64,000 nucleotides of DNA, from the NCBI GenBank assembly GCA_007258455.2, contig VDFB02373365.1, positions 221,868,552-221,932,551 of the forward strand, read 5' to 3'. Of this stretch, positions 23,868-36,046 are shown piece by piece (position 1 is the stretch's first letter; each line of letters begins with the position of its first letter). The stretch is from Sequoia sempervirens (lineage: Eukaryota; Streptophyta; Pinopsida; Cupressales; Cupressaceae). The translations under genes were made by a program, and so were the position numbers. The notes beneath the pieces were generated by a model. That model did no database searches. It was not told where the DNA came from and worked only from the letters and a program-made list of their open reading frames with translations.

Positions 23868-24727
23868 TGATGAGGGACACACCACCCAAAACCCACACAA
23901 ATCGCAACAATAGATACCAACACAGAAGATGTGAGACAAAAATAGCTCAATTTCAATTATTTTCAGAAAATGAAATTACAGATTCAGAACTTGCAATGCT
24001 ATAGCCTCATGGGCTTGATTCATTACAACAAAATCAACTTTGAAAATAAAATATATTATTCGGAGCCACAATCTACACCAATGGAGCCACCTTCTACAAC
24101 CCCCCACTTATCCCTTTTTATTTTTACCTAATAACCACCCTAGAATGTTCTAGAAAGTGTAACTTTTCCTTTTTTTTGGCATCAAAATTCCCACCATTTC
24201 ATTTCTTGCCTAGGAAGATATTTTAATGAAATTCACCTTTTAGTGGGGCAGCTTCGTGGGGCCATAACTTTTGATCTAGGTGTCTGATTTTCTATTATAA
24301 CATATTGTTGGAAAGCTCTCGAAGAGATCTACAACACTCAATCCATTAAAGATCGGTTCATCCACTTTTTGAGTCGTTTTGGGGATTCTAAGTTTTTCAT
24401 ATTTGAATTTGAAGCTGCATTGGAGAAATTTCTCAAGACAAAAAATTTAATATCTCCCAAACTGTACAGGGTATTGAGACAATTCTTTTGCGACCAAAAA
24501 TATTTTTCAATTCTGCTCCTAGGGGTAAATTTTTAGATCCATACAAGCCTGTTTAGGCCAACTTACTAAAAATAGTAAGTGACTATTTTTCACCTTTTTT
24601 GACTTCTAACTATCTTACACCCCTTAAGTGCCATCATGGGACTCAAAACAACTAAATAAAATAAGAAAAATACATTTTTTTTGGGTGATGCAAGATAGCC
24701 CCTACACCACTGGATGCTCCTGCATCA
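23868..24727 (-). repeat. Chromovirus 3' LTR (left copy)
   Basis: Plus-strand ends tgatgaggga and tgctcctgcatca. It closely matches the right copy at 29371-30232 along its whole length, with scattered substitutions. Confidence 0.92.
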
Positions 24728-24759
24728 GACACCCAGGGTAATTTAAAAAGTGACCCTCT

Positions 24760-24910
24760 CACTTCTCAGGAGTTAGAGGGAAACCAAGATGATTAACCTT
24801 AGCCTCAAACAACCATGATGAATCTAGGCCTTCCTCTCCATTTCACCAAGTACCCTACATGTTACCTATTTCTTGTGCTTCTACCCACACGACTATCCAA
24901 AATTTCTTCT
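24760..24910 (-). pseudogene. Chromovirus chromodomain
   Basis: The minus strand reads GYLVKWRGRP followed, after a local frame change, by SSWLFEAKVNHLGFPLTPE. This corresponds to the chromodomain core (Y-L-V-K-W-x-G, then a W residue in the helix-preceding segment). In chromoviruses this tail of integrase binds histone marks and guides insertion. A frameshift and stops near 24850-24900 break it. Confidence 0.8.
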
Positions 24911-26010
24911 ATCTCCTCCTTTTCTAAAGTAGGTGGTGGAATATTCCACTGTGCTTCTATTATTTCTTCATCAATTCCTCCTTCATGATATTCTATTAAA
25001 TCTAAAATGTTAAATATAGGTGAAATATAAATTTCATCAAGAAACTTTACCTCATATGCATTTCTTGAATCATGCTTCTTTAGGATCTTGCATGGTCCAA
25101 AATTCTTCATCTTTAACTTGTATGTACCAACTGGAAACCTCTCCTTTCACAAATGAAACATGCCTTCATCTCCTACTTGAAACTCCTTATACCTCCTTTT
25201 TTGATCTGCCTTAGCCTTATATTGTGAGTTCATCTTATTGATATGTTTCTTCACCTCTTCATAAATTTTTTTTAGGTGCTCATCAAAAGCTTTAGCCTCA
25301 ACACTACTCTTCTCCCCCTTATCCACCATTCTCAGTTCAGAAGCAGTTCTTGGACTACTCCCATACACAATCAATAATGGTGATTTACCGCTGCTCCTGT
25401 TTATAGAATTATTGTAAGCAAATTCTTCCTATGGTATAATCAAATACCATCCCTTGGGCTTATCTCCTCCTAAGCATCTTAGCAAGTTACCCAAACTCCT
25501 ATTCACCACCTCTGTTTGTCTATCATTCTATGGATGGCATGCAGAACTGAACTTCAAATCTATCTTCAACTTCTTCCATAATTTCCTCCAAAAATAACCA
25601 ACAAATTTGGTATCTTTGTTTGAAACTATACTCTTTGGTAGACCATGTAGTCTCACTACCTCTCTGAAAAACAACTCTGCAACATGAACAATATCACTGG
25701 TCTTATGATACAGAATGAAATGTTCCATATTTGAAAATCTATCCACCACCACAAATATGGAATCATGCCCTCTTTGTTTCCTTGGAAAGCTAAGAACAAA
25801 ATCCATGCTAATGTCCTCCCATGGCCTCTTAGGTACGGGTAATGGTTGATACAATCCAATATTCTGACTTGCTCCTTTCACCATCTGACATACTCTACAA
25901 CTCTACACAAACTTCTTCACATCATGTTGTAACTGTGGCTAGTGATAATTCTCACTAAAAAGAGTAATTGTCTTATCTCGACCGAAATGCCAAGCCAATC
26001 ATCCACTATG
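24911..26010 (-). pseudogene. Chromovirus integrase
   Basis: Reading in the minus direction: a His/Cys-rich N-terminal segment ending in SCRVCQ (25900-26000), then the catalytic core with [11 protein letters not shown] (first Asp), [13 protein letters not shown] (second Asp) and NDRQTEVVNRSLGNLL (Glu). The C-terminal part reads VGDEGMFHL and FGPCKILKKHDSRNAYEVKF (GPY/F-like), followed by FNILDLIEYHEGG. The D-D-E residues are intact, and pieces at 25884-25528, 25374-25147 and 25110-24862 share one frame with only stops between them. Integrase inserts the cDNA. Confidence 0.88.
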
Positions 26011-26229
26011 CTTCTCCTTGATTAGATTCTCTCTCATAGAACTCCTTGGAATGCATAATTGGATTCCTCTAAACAACATCCCATCTTGGATTAGGAAATA
26101 CAACCATCTTGTCCTAATTTAACATGTTCCAAACAAGCTTTCCAAGCTTCTACAAAGTCTAGATATTTAGGATACAAACTCTTGAGCTCATTGAATCCAA
26201 CGGCCTCTATATTTATCTCTATCAAAAAA

Positions 26230-27690
26230 AAATCCTTCTACTCAAGGCATCTGCAACTTTGTTTGACCTTCCACTCCTATGCTTCAAAAAAAAAGTATAG
26301 CTCTGCAAAAACTCAACCCATTTTAAGTGCCTTTGATTTAACTCTCCATGACTATTGAGATACTGTAAAGCTTGGTGATCAGTATATAAAACAAATTATT
26401 TTTGCAACAAATAGTGTCTCTATTTCTTCAAAGCCTGGACTATAGCATAAAACTCCTAATCATAGACAAAATATGTCTTCTTAGCATCATTAAACTTCTC
26501 ACTAAAATAGGCAACAGGCTTACCTTCTTGACTCAAAACAACTCATATGGTAGTGTCACTAGCATCACAATCTACCTGAAAGACCTTATTGAAATTTGGA
26601 AGTGCAAAAATAGGTTGCTCTGTGACTTTCTTCTTCAACATATCAAAACTCTTTGTTGCTCCCACAATCCATTTAAAATCCTTTCTATCCCCTCTCATTC
26701 CTTCAGTTAGAGGTGCACAAATACTACTGAAATTCTTAATAAAATTTCTAAAAGACTTGCTAGACCATGAAATGACCTTACCTCTATAACACTCCTTAGG
26801 GTAGGCCATTCAATGATAGCTCTCACCTTCTCTAGATCCATTTTAAGACCCTTTGCTGAGACAACAAATCCTAGATACACCAACTCTCTCTTCAAAAAAC
26901 TATATTTCTTCAAATTAATCAACAACTTCTCCTCCCTTAGCTTCTCAAAAACTCTTCAGATATGCATCAAGTGCTCCTCCAATTTCTTACTAAAAATCAA
27001 AATATCATCGAAATAAACAATAATAAATTTTCTTGAAAATTATTTCAATACCTCATTCATAAGCCGCATAAATGTGCTTGGTGCATTGGTTAGCCTAAAA
27101 GGCATGGTTAACCACTCGTACAAGCCCTCCTTAGTTTTGAAGGCTATCTTCCATTCATCTCCTTCTCTAATCCAGATTTGGTGATATCCACTCTTCAAAT
27201 CTATCTTCATGAAGTACTCAGCTCCACTCAAACAATCCATAATGTCATCCATTCCCTAAAAGGGAAATCTATACTTGATGGTGATCTTGTTGATGGCTCT
27301 AGAATATATACCCATCCACCATTCTCCATCCTTCTTTGGTGCTAGTAGTATAGGTACTGCTCATGGACTCAAACTCTCTTTGATCAATCCCTTTTGCAAC
27401 AACTCTTGCACTTATTTGTTCAACTCTTCACTCTCTGCTGGATTCATATATGAGTTTCCTTATTTGGAAAACTGGATCCAAGAATTAGGTCCATTTGATG
27501 AATAATCTTTCTTGCTGGAGGAAAACCTTCAGGTATGTTATCAAAAAACAAATCTTGAAACTCATTCAACATATCTAAAACCTCTATAGGTACCTCACTA
27601 GTATCTTCTTTATCAACTCTAGGGATCAATGCAAAACACATATGCTCATGCCTCATACATTCTAGGAACTTTCTTCCATCAACCAAATAA
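26230..27690 (-). pseudogene. Chromovirus reverse transcriptase and RNase H
   Basis: RT blocks in minus order: FQDLFFDNIPEGFPP (leader), [16 protein letters not shown] (first Asp; 27190), [20 protein letters not shown], the catalytic box VYFDDIL (FDD codons 27004-27012) and ELVYLGFVVSAKGLKMD. The connection/RNase H part reads FVFPNFNKVFQVDCDASDTTI-like sequence near 26590-26540 and KHADAL-type C-terminal sequence further on. Frame changes lie near 27300-27440, 26750 and before 26000. RT copies element RNA and RNase H degrades it. Confidence 0.88.
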
Positions 27691-27740
27691 ATTCTTGCAT
27701 TACTACATATCTTTCTTTTGCCTCCCTCAGGGGTTCAAAC

Positions 27741-28100
27741 TTATGATGAACACCATCCTTTGTTAAGGAATAGGTGTTCATTAGCATGTCCATCATGCAC
27801 CGCTTGTTGATCAAACTGCCATGTTCTTCCTAACAACATAAGACAAACATCCATAGGCATAATATCACACAATACCTCATCATAGTAATTTCCAATCTTG
27901 AAATTTACCAGACATTGTTCATTTACCAAAGCTTCATGGTCCTTTTGCAACCAAGCAATCTGATATGGATTCAGATGCCTTCTTCTCTCCAACCACAACT
28001 TACTAACCATCTCTTCTAAAATAAGGTTATCAGTACTACCTCCATCAATAATAACATTGCAAACTTCACCTTCACACTTACATCTAGTGAGAAACAAATT
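27741..28100 (-). pseudogene. Chromovirus aspartic protease
   Basis: A 118-codon open piece. NVIIDGGSTDNLI carries the retropepsin D-G-G/S active site (codons near 28034-28054), followed by VCLMLLGRTWQFDQ, the usual LILGRPWQ-type flap-end motif. It processes Gag-Pol in the particle. It is open over this segment and in the same frame as gag. Confidence 0.88.
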
Positions 28101-28239
28101 CTTCCTTTGAGTTGGTTCTTTCTCCTCATTTAGTAAGGCTATTCTAGTAACAAGAACTTCTCCTCTTACTACATCCTCAGAATGTGAAGACTCAACATCT
28201 TCATCTACATGTGCAACTCATCCATTACCCTCAGGTCTT

Positions 28240-29260
28240 CTATTTTTCCTTCCTTGATGTTGAGGACACTCATAGGCTCTATGTTCTTCTTCTCTGCACT
28301 AGAAATAGGTTCCACAAAATCCTCCTCTTCATGGTCCTCGTTCAGATCTTCCTCTTCCTCTTTGGTCTCCATGATTCTGATCATGAGGACGATATGAGTT
28401 ATCTGCTTTCTGGTTTTGGCTGCTAGTGGATTCTTCACCCTTCTTTTTATCTTCATTTCAACCTCCATATGACCATCCACTAGTCTTTCCACCACAACCC
28501 CCACCTCTTTGCTTGCTTTCAAATCTTCTATTCAACTTTTCTTCTGCCTTTAAAGCAAACTGATATGCATCTTCAATGGTAGACATTCTTACTAGACCCA
28601 ATTCTTCTTGAATACTCGGCTTCAACCCATTTATGTAAGAGGAAACTTTCTCCTTATTGGCCTCAGAATGGCATGTTCTAATCAAGACATAGTAGAATTC
28701 TTCAGTATACTCCTTGACAAATTTTCTTGCTTGTTTCAACCCTTGCATCTTTTTCAACAAATCTAGCTCATAATCCATAGGAATGAATTGTCTTTTTAAT
28801 TTGTCCACCATACGATCCCATCTTGTTATTTTCTCTTTTCCTATTCAATTTCTTTCTAGTTGTACCTCTTTCCACCAAATATTCGCATGAACCTTTAGCT
28901 TGGTCTTTGCAAATTTGACCCTCTCTAAATCTTCCACCTCCTCATAATCAAAGTACTCCACATCGTTGATGCAATCAATCAATTCTTCTAGGTTAATATT
29001 TCTAGAAAATGTAGAAACATCGATCTTTGGCCTTTTCCCAATCTTAGAGATGACCTTAAATAATATTTCTTTGGATCTACTGCATCTTGTTCTTCTTCAA
29101 ACTGTTCCTCATTTTCAGCTTCATCTTCACTTTCATCTCCTTTTCTTGGCTCAAACCCTTGACGCAACTCCTCTTGCAATGTTTGAACTTGTCTCTGTAG
29201 GGATCTAAAACCCTCTTCTGGTACAATAACATTCCTTCCACCACCATGATTTTGTCATAG
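28240..29260 (-). pseudogene. Chromovirus gag with zinc knuckle
   Basis: The segment 28811-28458 reads MVDKLKRQFIPMDYE, then KKMQGLKQARKFVKEYTEEF and LGLVRMSTIEDAYQFALKAEE, the capsid-like retrotransposon gag domain. Downstream an RGG-type basic stretch precedes a knuckle near 28320-28260 (F, stop, CREEEHRAYECP; usual CFKCGEEGHRAYECP). Upstream (29179-28988) is an acidic N-terminal stretch, DESEDEAENEEQFEEEQD. Stops within the knuckle and N-terminus disrupt it. Gag forms the particle and binds the RNA. Confidence 0.85.
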
Positions 29261-29370
29261 AGGCATTCTGATCACTTTTTCTCAGAAACCCACAACCACA
29301 AGTCCTAGTGCAAACTACCTCACATTCGCAATCTATTTACATGCTCAGGAAAACTTGTTCTAATACCACT

Positions 29371-30232
29371 TGATGAGGGCCACACCGCTCAAAACCCACA
29401 CAAATCACAACAATAGATACCAACACAAAAGATGCGAGACAAAAAATAACTCACTTTCAATTATTTTCAAACAATGAAATTACAAATTCATAACTTACAA
29501 TACTACAACCTCTTGGGCTTGATTTATTACAACAAAATCAACTTTGAAAATAAAATATATTATTCAAAGGCACAATCTGCACTAATAGAGCTACCTTATA
29601 CAAACCCCCACTAATCCCTTTTTATTTTTACTCAATAAATTCCCTAGAATGTTCTAGAAAGTGTAACTTTCCCTTTTGTTTTGGCGCCAAAAGTCCCACC
29701 ATTTTATTTCTTTCCTAGGAAGATATTTTAATGAAATTCACTTTTTAGTGGGGCAGCTTTGTGGGGCCATAAATTTTGATCTGGGTGTTTTATTTTCTAT
29801 TATAACATATTGTTGGAAATCTCTCAAAGATATCTACAATGTCGAACCCATCAGAGATCGGTTCGTCCACTTTTTGAGTTGTTTTGGGGCCTCTAAGGTT
29901 TTAATATTTGAATTTGAAGCTGCATTGGAGAAATTTCTCGAGACGAAAACTTTAATATCTCCCAAACCGTATAGGGTATTGAGACAATTCTTTCATGAAT
30001 GGAAATGTTTTTCAGATCCGCTCCTTGGGTAAATTTTTAGGTCCATATGAGGCCGCTTAGGTTGACTTACTAAAAATAGTAAGTGACTGTTTTTTTCCTT
30101 TTTTGAGTTCTAACTATCTTACACCCCTTAAGTACCATCATGGGAATCAAAACAACTAAAGAAAATAAGAAAAAATAAAATAAAATTAGGTGATGCAAGA
30201 TTTCTCCTACACCACTAGATGCTCCTACATCA
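29371..30232 (-). repeat. Chromovirus 5' LTR (right copy)
   Basis: 862 bp, matching the left LTR. It carries the upstream regulatory region for the minus-strand element. The primer-site-like TGGTATTAGAACAAG lies just inside it (about 29352-29368, minus strand). Confidence 0.92.
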
Positions 30233-30253
30233 TATTTATAACCCTCTATAATT

Positions 30254-31609
30254 TGTAGCATCGAAAGTTATCACCCTTGATAATTTTACACTATGTTTTT
30301 CTCCCCCTAAATTTTTTAGCCTAATTGGGCCCCCTAATTTCCTAAATTATGTATTCTATAGCCCATTTGTACCACTTTCCAAGAAATTGCAAGCATTGAA
30401 CAAATGCATCCATTTAATGTTTTTCCATTGACACCTCATGTCCTAGAAAATGGGGCCAAGACTAGGATACCCTAGGGTGTCTAATTCCTCCTATGGTCCT
30501 AGGACCCAATTTTAATATGTTAGTGTTAACATTTTAATATTTGAAACCCAACTTGCAAAGGTTAGCTATTGGGATATATTTTTTGAAATGCTTATAAATA
30601 CCTAATTATTGCATCATTTGAAATCTAAGTGCAAATTATCTAGCAAGAGGTGAACATTAAGATGATTCAAGAGAAAGTCAATAGAATTTTTTTAGTGATT
30701 TATTGCAGCAATTCAAGATCCGAGCATCATTCCAAAGTGTATGTGAGTCTATATTAGCATAATATCATTGTTTTGTGAATGCTAACCCCTGTTGTAGGTC
30801 TCCAAGAAATTTCAAGCATTCAAGAAAGCAAGATTCAAGACCTTGAGGTGATGTGTATAACTTTAGTCCTTCAAGGAAGCCATTGAAGGGTGGTGAGTTG
30901 CAAAACTTTGTGATTTCATCATTCCTTCCTATCTTTTATCCATTTTTATCATTGACATTGCTATTGTGGAAGTGGAAACACTAACACAGGCTTTGATTGA
31001 GGCAAGCCCCTAAATGACACAACCCTTTCCTTCTCTTTGAATGTGAAGGTTTTAGGCTTGAAGAGGATTGAAGGAATTTTGAAGAAAAGTTTTTCATCAT
31101 TACATTTGAATCCCTACACCTCCTCAACTCACAAAAACTAACCTACAAAATTATTTGAGTGTTCTAACAACTCTGTAAGAAAAAATGAAGATCTCAGATC
31201 TATCATTAGAGGACCTAAAAAATAGAGAACTTGAGAGGCATACAAGGACTTATACACCCTTGTGTGAATTAGTTCTCCTATTCACACTGAAACTAATTTT
31301 TCTAGGAAGGTACGTAGTCCTTTGCACTTCCCAAATCTTCCTACAAAAAGTTGTTTCAATATATGCATGTTGGGATCTTGCATTTTACTTATTAGGGCAC
31401 ACAATCTGATTAGGTTAATCATAGTCAATAAATTCCAATCCATTCCAATCCCCAAATTGATGGAGATCCAGTTCTAATTAGATCACCTTCATGGTTGAAA
31501 GTCAATCTATACACCTTGTTGATCTCCATCTCAATCAAACCCTAGGAAAAGGCCTTGAATCCTATTGTTCTAAAAACTTAAAAGTTAGGATCACATTTTC
31601 TATATTTCA
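30254..31609 (+). repeat. 5' LTR of gypsy-type element 2
   Basis: 1,356 bp, starting TGTAGCATCGAAAG and ending TATATTTCA. It matches 37960-39328 throughout, for example gataccctagggtgtct and gaagccattgaagggtgg in both copies. The adjoining internal sequence ttttggtgaacctgat is where a primer site would lie; no tRNA match is evident. Confidence 0.9.
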
Positions 31610-32640
31610 TTTTGGTGAACCTGATATTTTGACATCATATGTACCTTTTGAAAATTAACCCTAGATCTAGGTTTTGTTTTGCATTGCTTTTCATTTCTCA
31701 TGTACAGTTTCATTTTTACATCATAAAAACATGAAAAAGTCAAAATATTTGCATCTCATATTACATCATAGGTTGCATTAGGGTTTATTTCAATTATTTA
31801 GGTCAGATCTACATTCAAAATCACTCTTTATTGTTGCATACTTGCATTTGAGTCATGTTGTGTTAAATTGTGAAAATTCTAGAAACATATTCACTTGCAA
31901 ACCTATTTGCACACAGAAGAAAAAACTTTATACAATATAATAAACATTCAACTTTTGAATTTTTAGAACCCCTATCAAGGATGCAGATGCCCTTGGGTGC
32001 CTTTTTCCTCCTACACTTGCATCAACAAACTTTTTCACACATCTTTATCTTTGTGTCCTTAGTCTATTTGTCCTTGCAAATCTCTGAATTGGAATTCTCA
32101 ATTGCATGTATTTAGGCATCTTTAATATAGTTCAAAAAGTGAAAAACATTACATTGTTTGATTTCAAAATTGCATCAAAACCATCATTTTTAGGTTGTGG
32201 CATCTTAGAATCAATCAATTATTGCATTTTAGATCTAGAAATTGCATTCAAAATTGTTAAAAAATCTTCCATGTTATTGCACACTTGCATTTTGAAGAAC
32301 ATTGTCTTAAATTCAGCAAAATCCTAGAAAATATTCACTTTTAAACCTATTTGCAAGCAAACCCAAAATCCTTCAGAAGTGCCTTATACAGTCAAACTTT
32401 CAAATTTTAAAAACCCTATCCAAGACACATACACCCTTGGGTACTTTTTTCATGTTTGGGTGCCTCTACCTTGCGAATTTTGGCTTAAATTTATGTGATA
32501 GAGCTCTCTTAATGTCCTCTATCTAGATTTGATGTCTATTTTTCAATTCTATTTATAGAACTATCTAATTTTGATCATTTTATCATTAAGGAAAGTAGTA
32601 ACATGTTTCCTTTTCAAATATGTGGTTTTGATATGGTAAC
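31610..32640 (+). other. Leader/gag region of element 2, no domain recognised
   Basis: AT-rich sequence without a recognisable capsid domain. Two blocks near 31860-31990 and 32270-32410 resemble each other (cactt..aaacctatttgca.gca, then ttcaa.tttt.a.aacccctat). This suggests an internal degenerate repeat of roughly 400-480 bp. Confidence 0.45.
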
Positions 32641-32699
32641 ACATGGCTTGTATAATTATAATCTCCCTACTTATGAGTACAATCGAAGGAAATGAAATG

Positions 32700-33330
32700 A
32701 AGTCATTGAAAATCATGTTAGTCATTCTCCCAATATCTCTCCTAATTGTAAGAGTATCTTGGCACAAGAAAATGAAATTATTGACAGATTTCTTAATATC
32801 ACTTTTCCTGATCTTCATTCATCTCCCAACATCTCTCCCCCTTATGAGAATTTTTTGGTGCAAGAGGGTGCAACCATGGACAATAATGAAAATAATAGTT
32901 GTTATTTTCCCAATACCTCTCCTACTTGTGAAAAAGGTATCTTGGTGTTAAAGGATCCAATCATTGAGTGTCATGAGAATCTTGTTTGCATGTCTCCCAA
33001 AAAACTCTCCTACTTGGGAAGATATTATGGTGCAAGAGGATGAAATCATTGATACATTTCTTTCAAAAGATAGTAAGGTGACCTTAGACTCCACTTGATA
33101 GAAGATCATTAACAAGAAGATAAATCCATTGAGTTTATGAATGCACAATTGGATTTTAGATCTCCTTTGATTATTGGACCTCCTAAACTCCTTTTGAACC
33201 CCCTAAAAGTCCTTTAATTATTGGAATTCCTAAGTTAACTCTCATTATAGAACCTCCTAAACCTCATAGACAAATCTTAAACTTTTCAAAGCAACTTACT
33301 AGTAATCATGTGTCGTAGAAACCAAGTTAT
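32700..33330 (+). pseudogene. Element 2 gag-linker with degenerate tandem motif
   Basis: Translation shows a repeated motif: SHSPNISPNCKSILAQENEI, then HSSPNISPPYENFLVQEGAT, then YFPNTSPTCEKGILVLKDPI, then CMSPKKLSYLGR with a GARG continuation. The spacing is about 35-45 residues. The pattern S/P-N-x-S-P-x-x-E/C followed by a hydrophobic-Val/Leu-Gln-Glu segment and a II(D/E) pair is conserved. I do not recognise the domain. It lies upstream of the protease, so it is probably a polyprotein linker. Confidence 0.5.
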
Positions 33331-34741
33331 CATACTGTAGACAAAATGATGAAGAATGGGTGCTTATGGGTTTCCTATTATTGGAATGGGGGTATGCACC
33401 TATCCTTCTTCATTCATTGGGAAATGAGATCCCAAAGGTAGGATTGACTTTCAACCCTAGGTGAGTCAAACCTATTGGAGATCTTGCAAATTTCCTTATG
33501 ACTGAAGACGAGGTAAAATCTACTTGAACAACACTTTGGGGAAAAAATAAATATTAAATGAAATTAATTATGTAATTTGAAACTTGGATAATCAATTTAA
33601 AGCATAAAATAATCAAAAACAACAAACTTCTGATAGATTTGAGAAGGGTAAGTTGATGTGTACCAGTCACTAAAAGTTGTTGCTGATTGTCCTCCTAAGA
33701 CAAATTCGCCCTAGGGTGAATGGGTCTTGCTATAGGGATCCAAAATCTAATTTTATAGTCCTCTACTTCTGGATATATACTCTTGATTCCTCTAGATCTC
33801 ACTGTCAGAAAGTTAGAATTAAATTATGCAAGTAAGATTTCATGTCTTGACAACTTTGTAAAATTGTAATTTTGATCAATCTTCAATCCTTCTTCACCTA
33901 CAAATCTACAAACACAAAGAGAGGGAATTTTTTTTTGTTTTTGGTGAATGGAGGTTTTCCTTGGTCAAACCCCATTTTGGTAATTAAACCTTGAATTGAA
34001 TGAAACATGAATGGAAGGAATGATGAATGAACACTAGCTTGTTGCAACTCACCAAACCCTTAAATGGAGATCCTTAGAGGACTAAAGTCTAACACATCTC
34101 TCCAAGGTCTTGATCTTGCATGAAATGGCTTGATTGGATGTTGATCTTGATACTTTATTTGATGCTTGAATTCTTGAAACCTACATCACAATGTTAGCTC
34201 CAAAAACATGCATAGATGCAAATAACTTTGACATGATGCTTGAGATCTTGAATCCTGATGTAGAAGACTAATAAATCTACTCTTGAACACTTTTTACAAT
34301 AATTTTTTCTCTTGTGAAATTTGGATAATCTTGCTTCTTGATTTTAGATATTGAATTGATAAAAAGACCTTGCATTTATAGGTAATTTTCTAATTTCCTA
34401 AAAATTAAACATCAAAGGCCAATAATTGTAATTGTAATTTGAATCATAAAAATTCCACCAAAAACATTTTAAAAATTGAGATCCTCAAGGAGGACCCATT
34501 CGCCCTTGGGTGAATGGGACTCAGGACCTAAATCTAAGACACTCAACTTCCAAGGCAATTTAATTAATGTTTTCAATTATTTAATACAAGTTCCCCTTTC
34601 ATAAAATGGGATTAATTAGGCTTTTAAATGCATAATTGAGCCAATTAGAGGATTAATTAAGTCCAATTAATTAAGGGACCCAAACATAGTGTGAAAATGT
34701 AAAGGTGTACATTTTTATACAATATAGTAGTTCACACATAT
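33331..34741. repeat. Near-identical target duplications (catac / catat)
   Basis: catac at 33331-33335 and catat at 34737-34741 flank the solo LTR inside element 2; one mismatch. Confidence 0.6.
33336..34736 (+). mobile_element. Probable solo LTR, 1.4 kb
   Basis: Starts TGTAGACAAAATG and ends AGTTCACA, between near-identical 5-bp duplications. It interrupts the polyprotein region of element 2: linker sequence precedes it, and protease-proximal sequence (SIPFPQAYLPLAPN) resumes about 50 bp after it. It contains two hairpin-capable motifs around cgcccttgggtga (33702-33725 and 34497-34520). No internal genes. Orientation is arbitrary. Confidence 0.65.
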
Positions 34742-34779
34742 AACACTAGAAACAATAAGCAACCAAAACAAAATCCAAC

Positions 34780-35930
34780 ATCTATTCCATTTCCTCAAGC
34801 ATATCTCCCACTTGCACCTAACATTCTACAAAGTAGTGGTAAATAATTTGATCTCGTTGAGCAACTTCATAATACTCCTGCTAAGATATCTTCATGGGAT
34901 TTAATTCAAACATCACTTGTTTATCATGGTATGCTTCAAAATTCTTCACAAAAAGTTTTTATCCCTCCTAGTGCACAACCAGATCATGTGGTAGCTTTGA
35001 TTGAGAATTTATGAACTCACCTAGCATTGTCTTTCATCAAAATGAATTACCCCCCTTTGGAGACAAAAAAATAAAATGATGCTTTGATGATAATGACTAT
35101 TATTAACAAAGTTGGGATTAGATGTACCCTTATTGACAATGGTTCAGGGCTTAATGTTTGTAGTGTTCATACTTGGATAAAATTGGAGCAGAAAAATTTA
35201 ATATAACTTACTGATTTGTCGATCAAAGGTTTTGATAATGTGGGAAGACAACTGCTTGGTGCGATAACGTCACTTGCTAAAGTTGGTAAGGTTGTATTAC
35301 AAACTCCTATCCATGTCACACCCCATGATATTTCATATAATCTTCTCTTGGGTAGACCATGGATTCATGAGATGAAAGGAGTTCCTTCAACACTTCATCA
35401 TTCAATGAAATACATATACAACAATAAGGTTTACATGATAAAATCTGATCCAAAATCTGAAAAAAAAAATTACAAATTGAAACATGAATGATGAATCCTC
35501 TTAGCACATTAACATCAACTACAAAAGTGGAATGTTTACAAATTGAGAACAAAAATGAGTGTCTTTCGTCACTGATGAACTTGTTAGATGATGATTGGGG
35601 ATTGTTAGATTTCACACCTACATTCATGGGAGAATACAAGATTATGCAATCAAAGCAAGGAAAAGAGAAATAATTTTCAATGGTATCAACACAACCTATC
35701 TTTAAATCATCAAACACATTTGATTCTAAAACTTCTAGTAAAGAGGAAAACATAAATTACACATCCACTTATGATGAAGATGATCATGAAAACCCACCTT
35801 ATTCAAAAGAAATGGAAGCCATTTATGGAAGAGGTTATGAAATTTTAACCCAACTTGGCTATAATGGAAAAGGATGTGGTGTAAAAGAATAAGGTATTTG
35901 TGTCCCTATAGATCCCAACACGTAAGAAAC
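34780..35930 (+). pseudogene. Element 2 aspartic protease and G-patch domain
   Basis: Order of blocks: SIPFPQAYLPLAPN and KISSWDLIQTS (pre-protease), GIRCTLIDNGSGLNVCS (active site; usual IDGGS, here Asp-Asn-Gly-Ser), then TPIHVTPHDISYNLLLGRPW (35310-35350), the intact flap-end block. From 35680 a 70-codon open piece ends in RGYEILTQLGYNGKGCGVKE with GICVPI after it, a near-complete G-patch whose usual Leu before the last Gly is Cys. RT never follows. Stops and frameshifts occur between blocks. The G-patch location matches the other gypsy element at 4930. Confidence 0.8.
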
Positions 35931-36046
35931 AACAAGAGGCCTTGGCTATTATCCTTCACAAATAACGAAAATATAAAAAATACCTTCACTTAATCATGAA
36001 AAATAGTATTAGTTGTTGCTCCTTACCATGTGGTAGTTTTAGTATC

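Larger units (their letters stand above)
23868..30232 (-). mobile_element. Chromovirus: complete Ty3/gypsy LTR retrotransposon, minus strand
   Basis: 6,365 bp with two LTRs (860 and 862 bp) and, in the minus direction, gag, zinc knuckle, protease, RT, RNase H, integrase and a C-terminal chromodomain. This is the chromovirus order, in which the chromodomain steers integration to chromatin. A primer-site-like sequence (TGGTATTAGAACAAG, a diverged initiator-Met match) adjoins the 5' LTR. All domains are present, but stops and a few frameshifts inactivate it. Gag to protease lie mostly in one frame and RT/integrase in another. Confidence 0.93.
23863..30237. repeat. Target-site duplications (tattt) of the chromovirus
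   Basis: tattt at 23863-23867 and 30233-30237. Copy R-II at about 55553 keeps the empty site (accctatatttataaccct). Confidence 0.9.

Noticed and set aside
28184..28426. Plus-strand frames over the chromovirus gag
   Set aside because: Shadow frames of the minus-strand gag/knuckle region, with no domain of their own.
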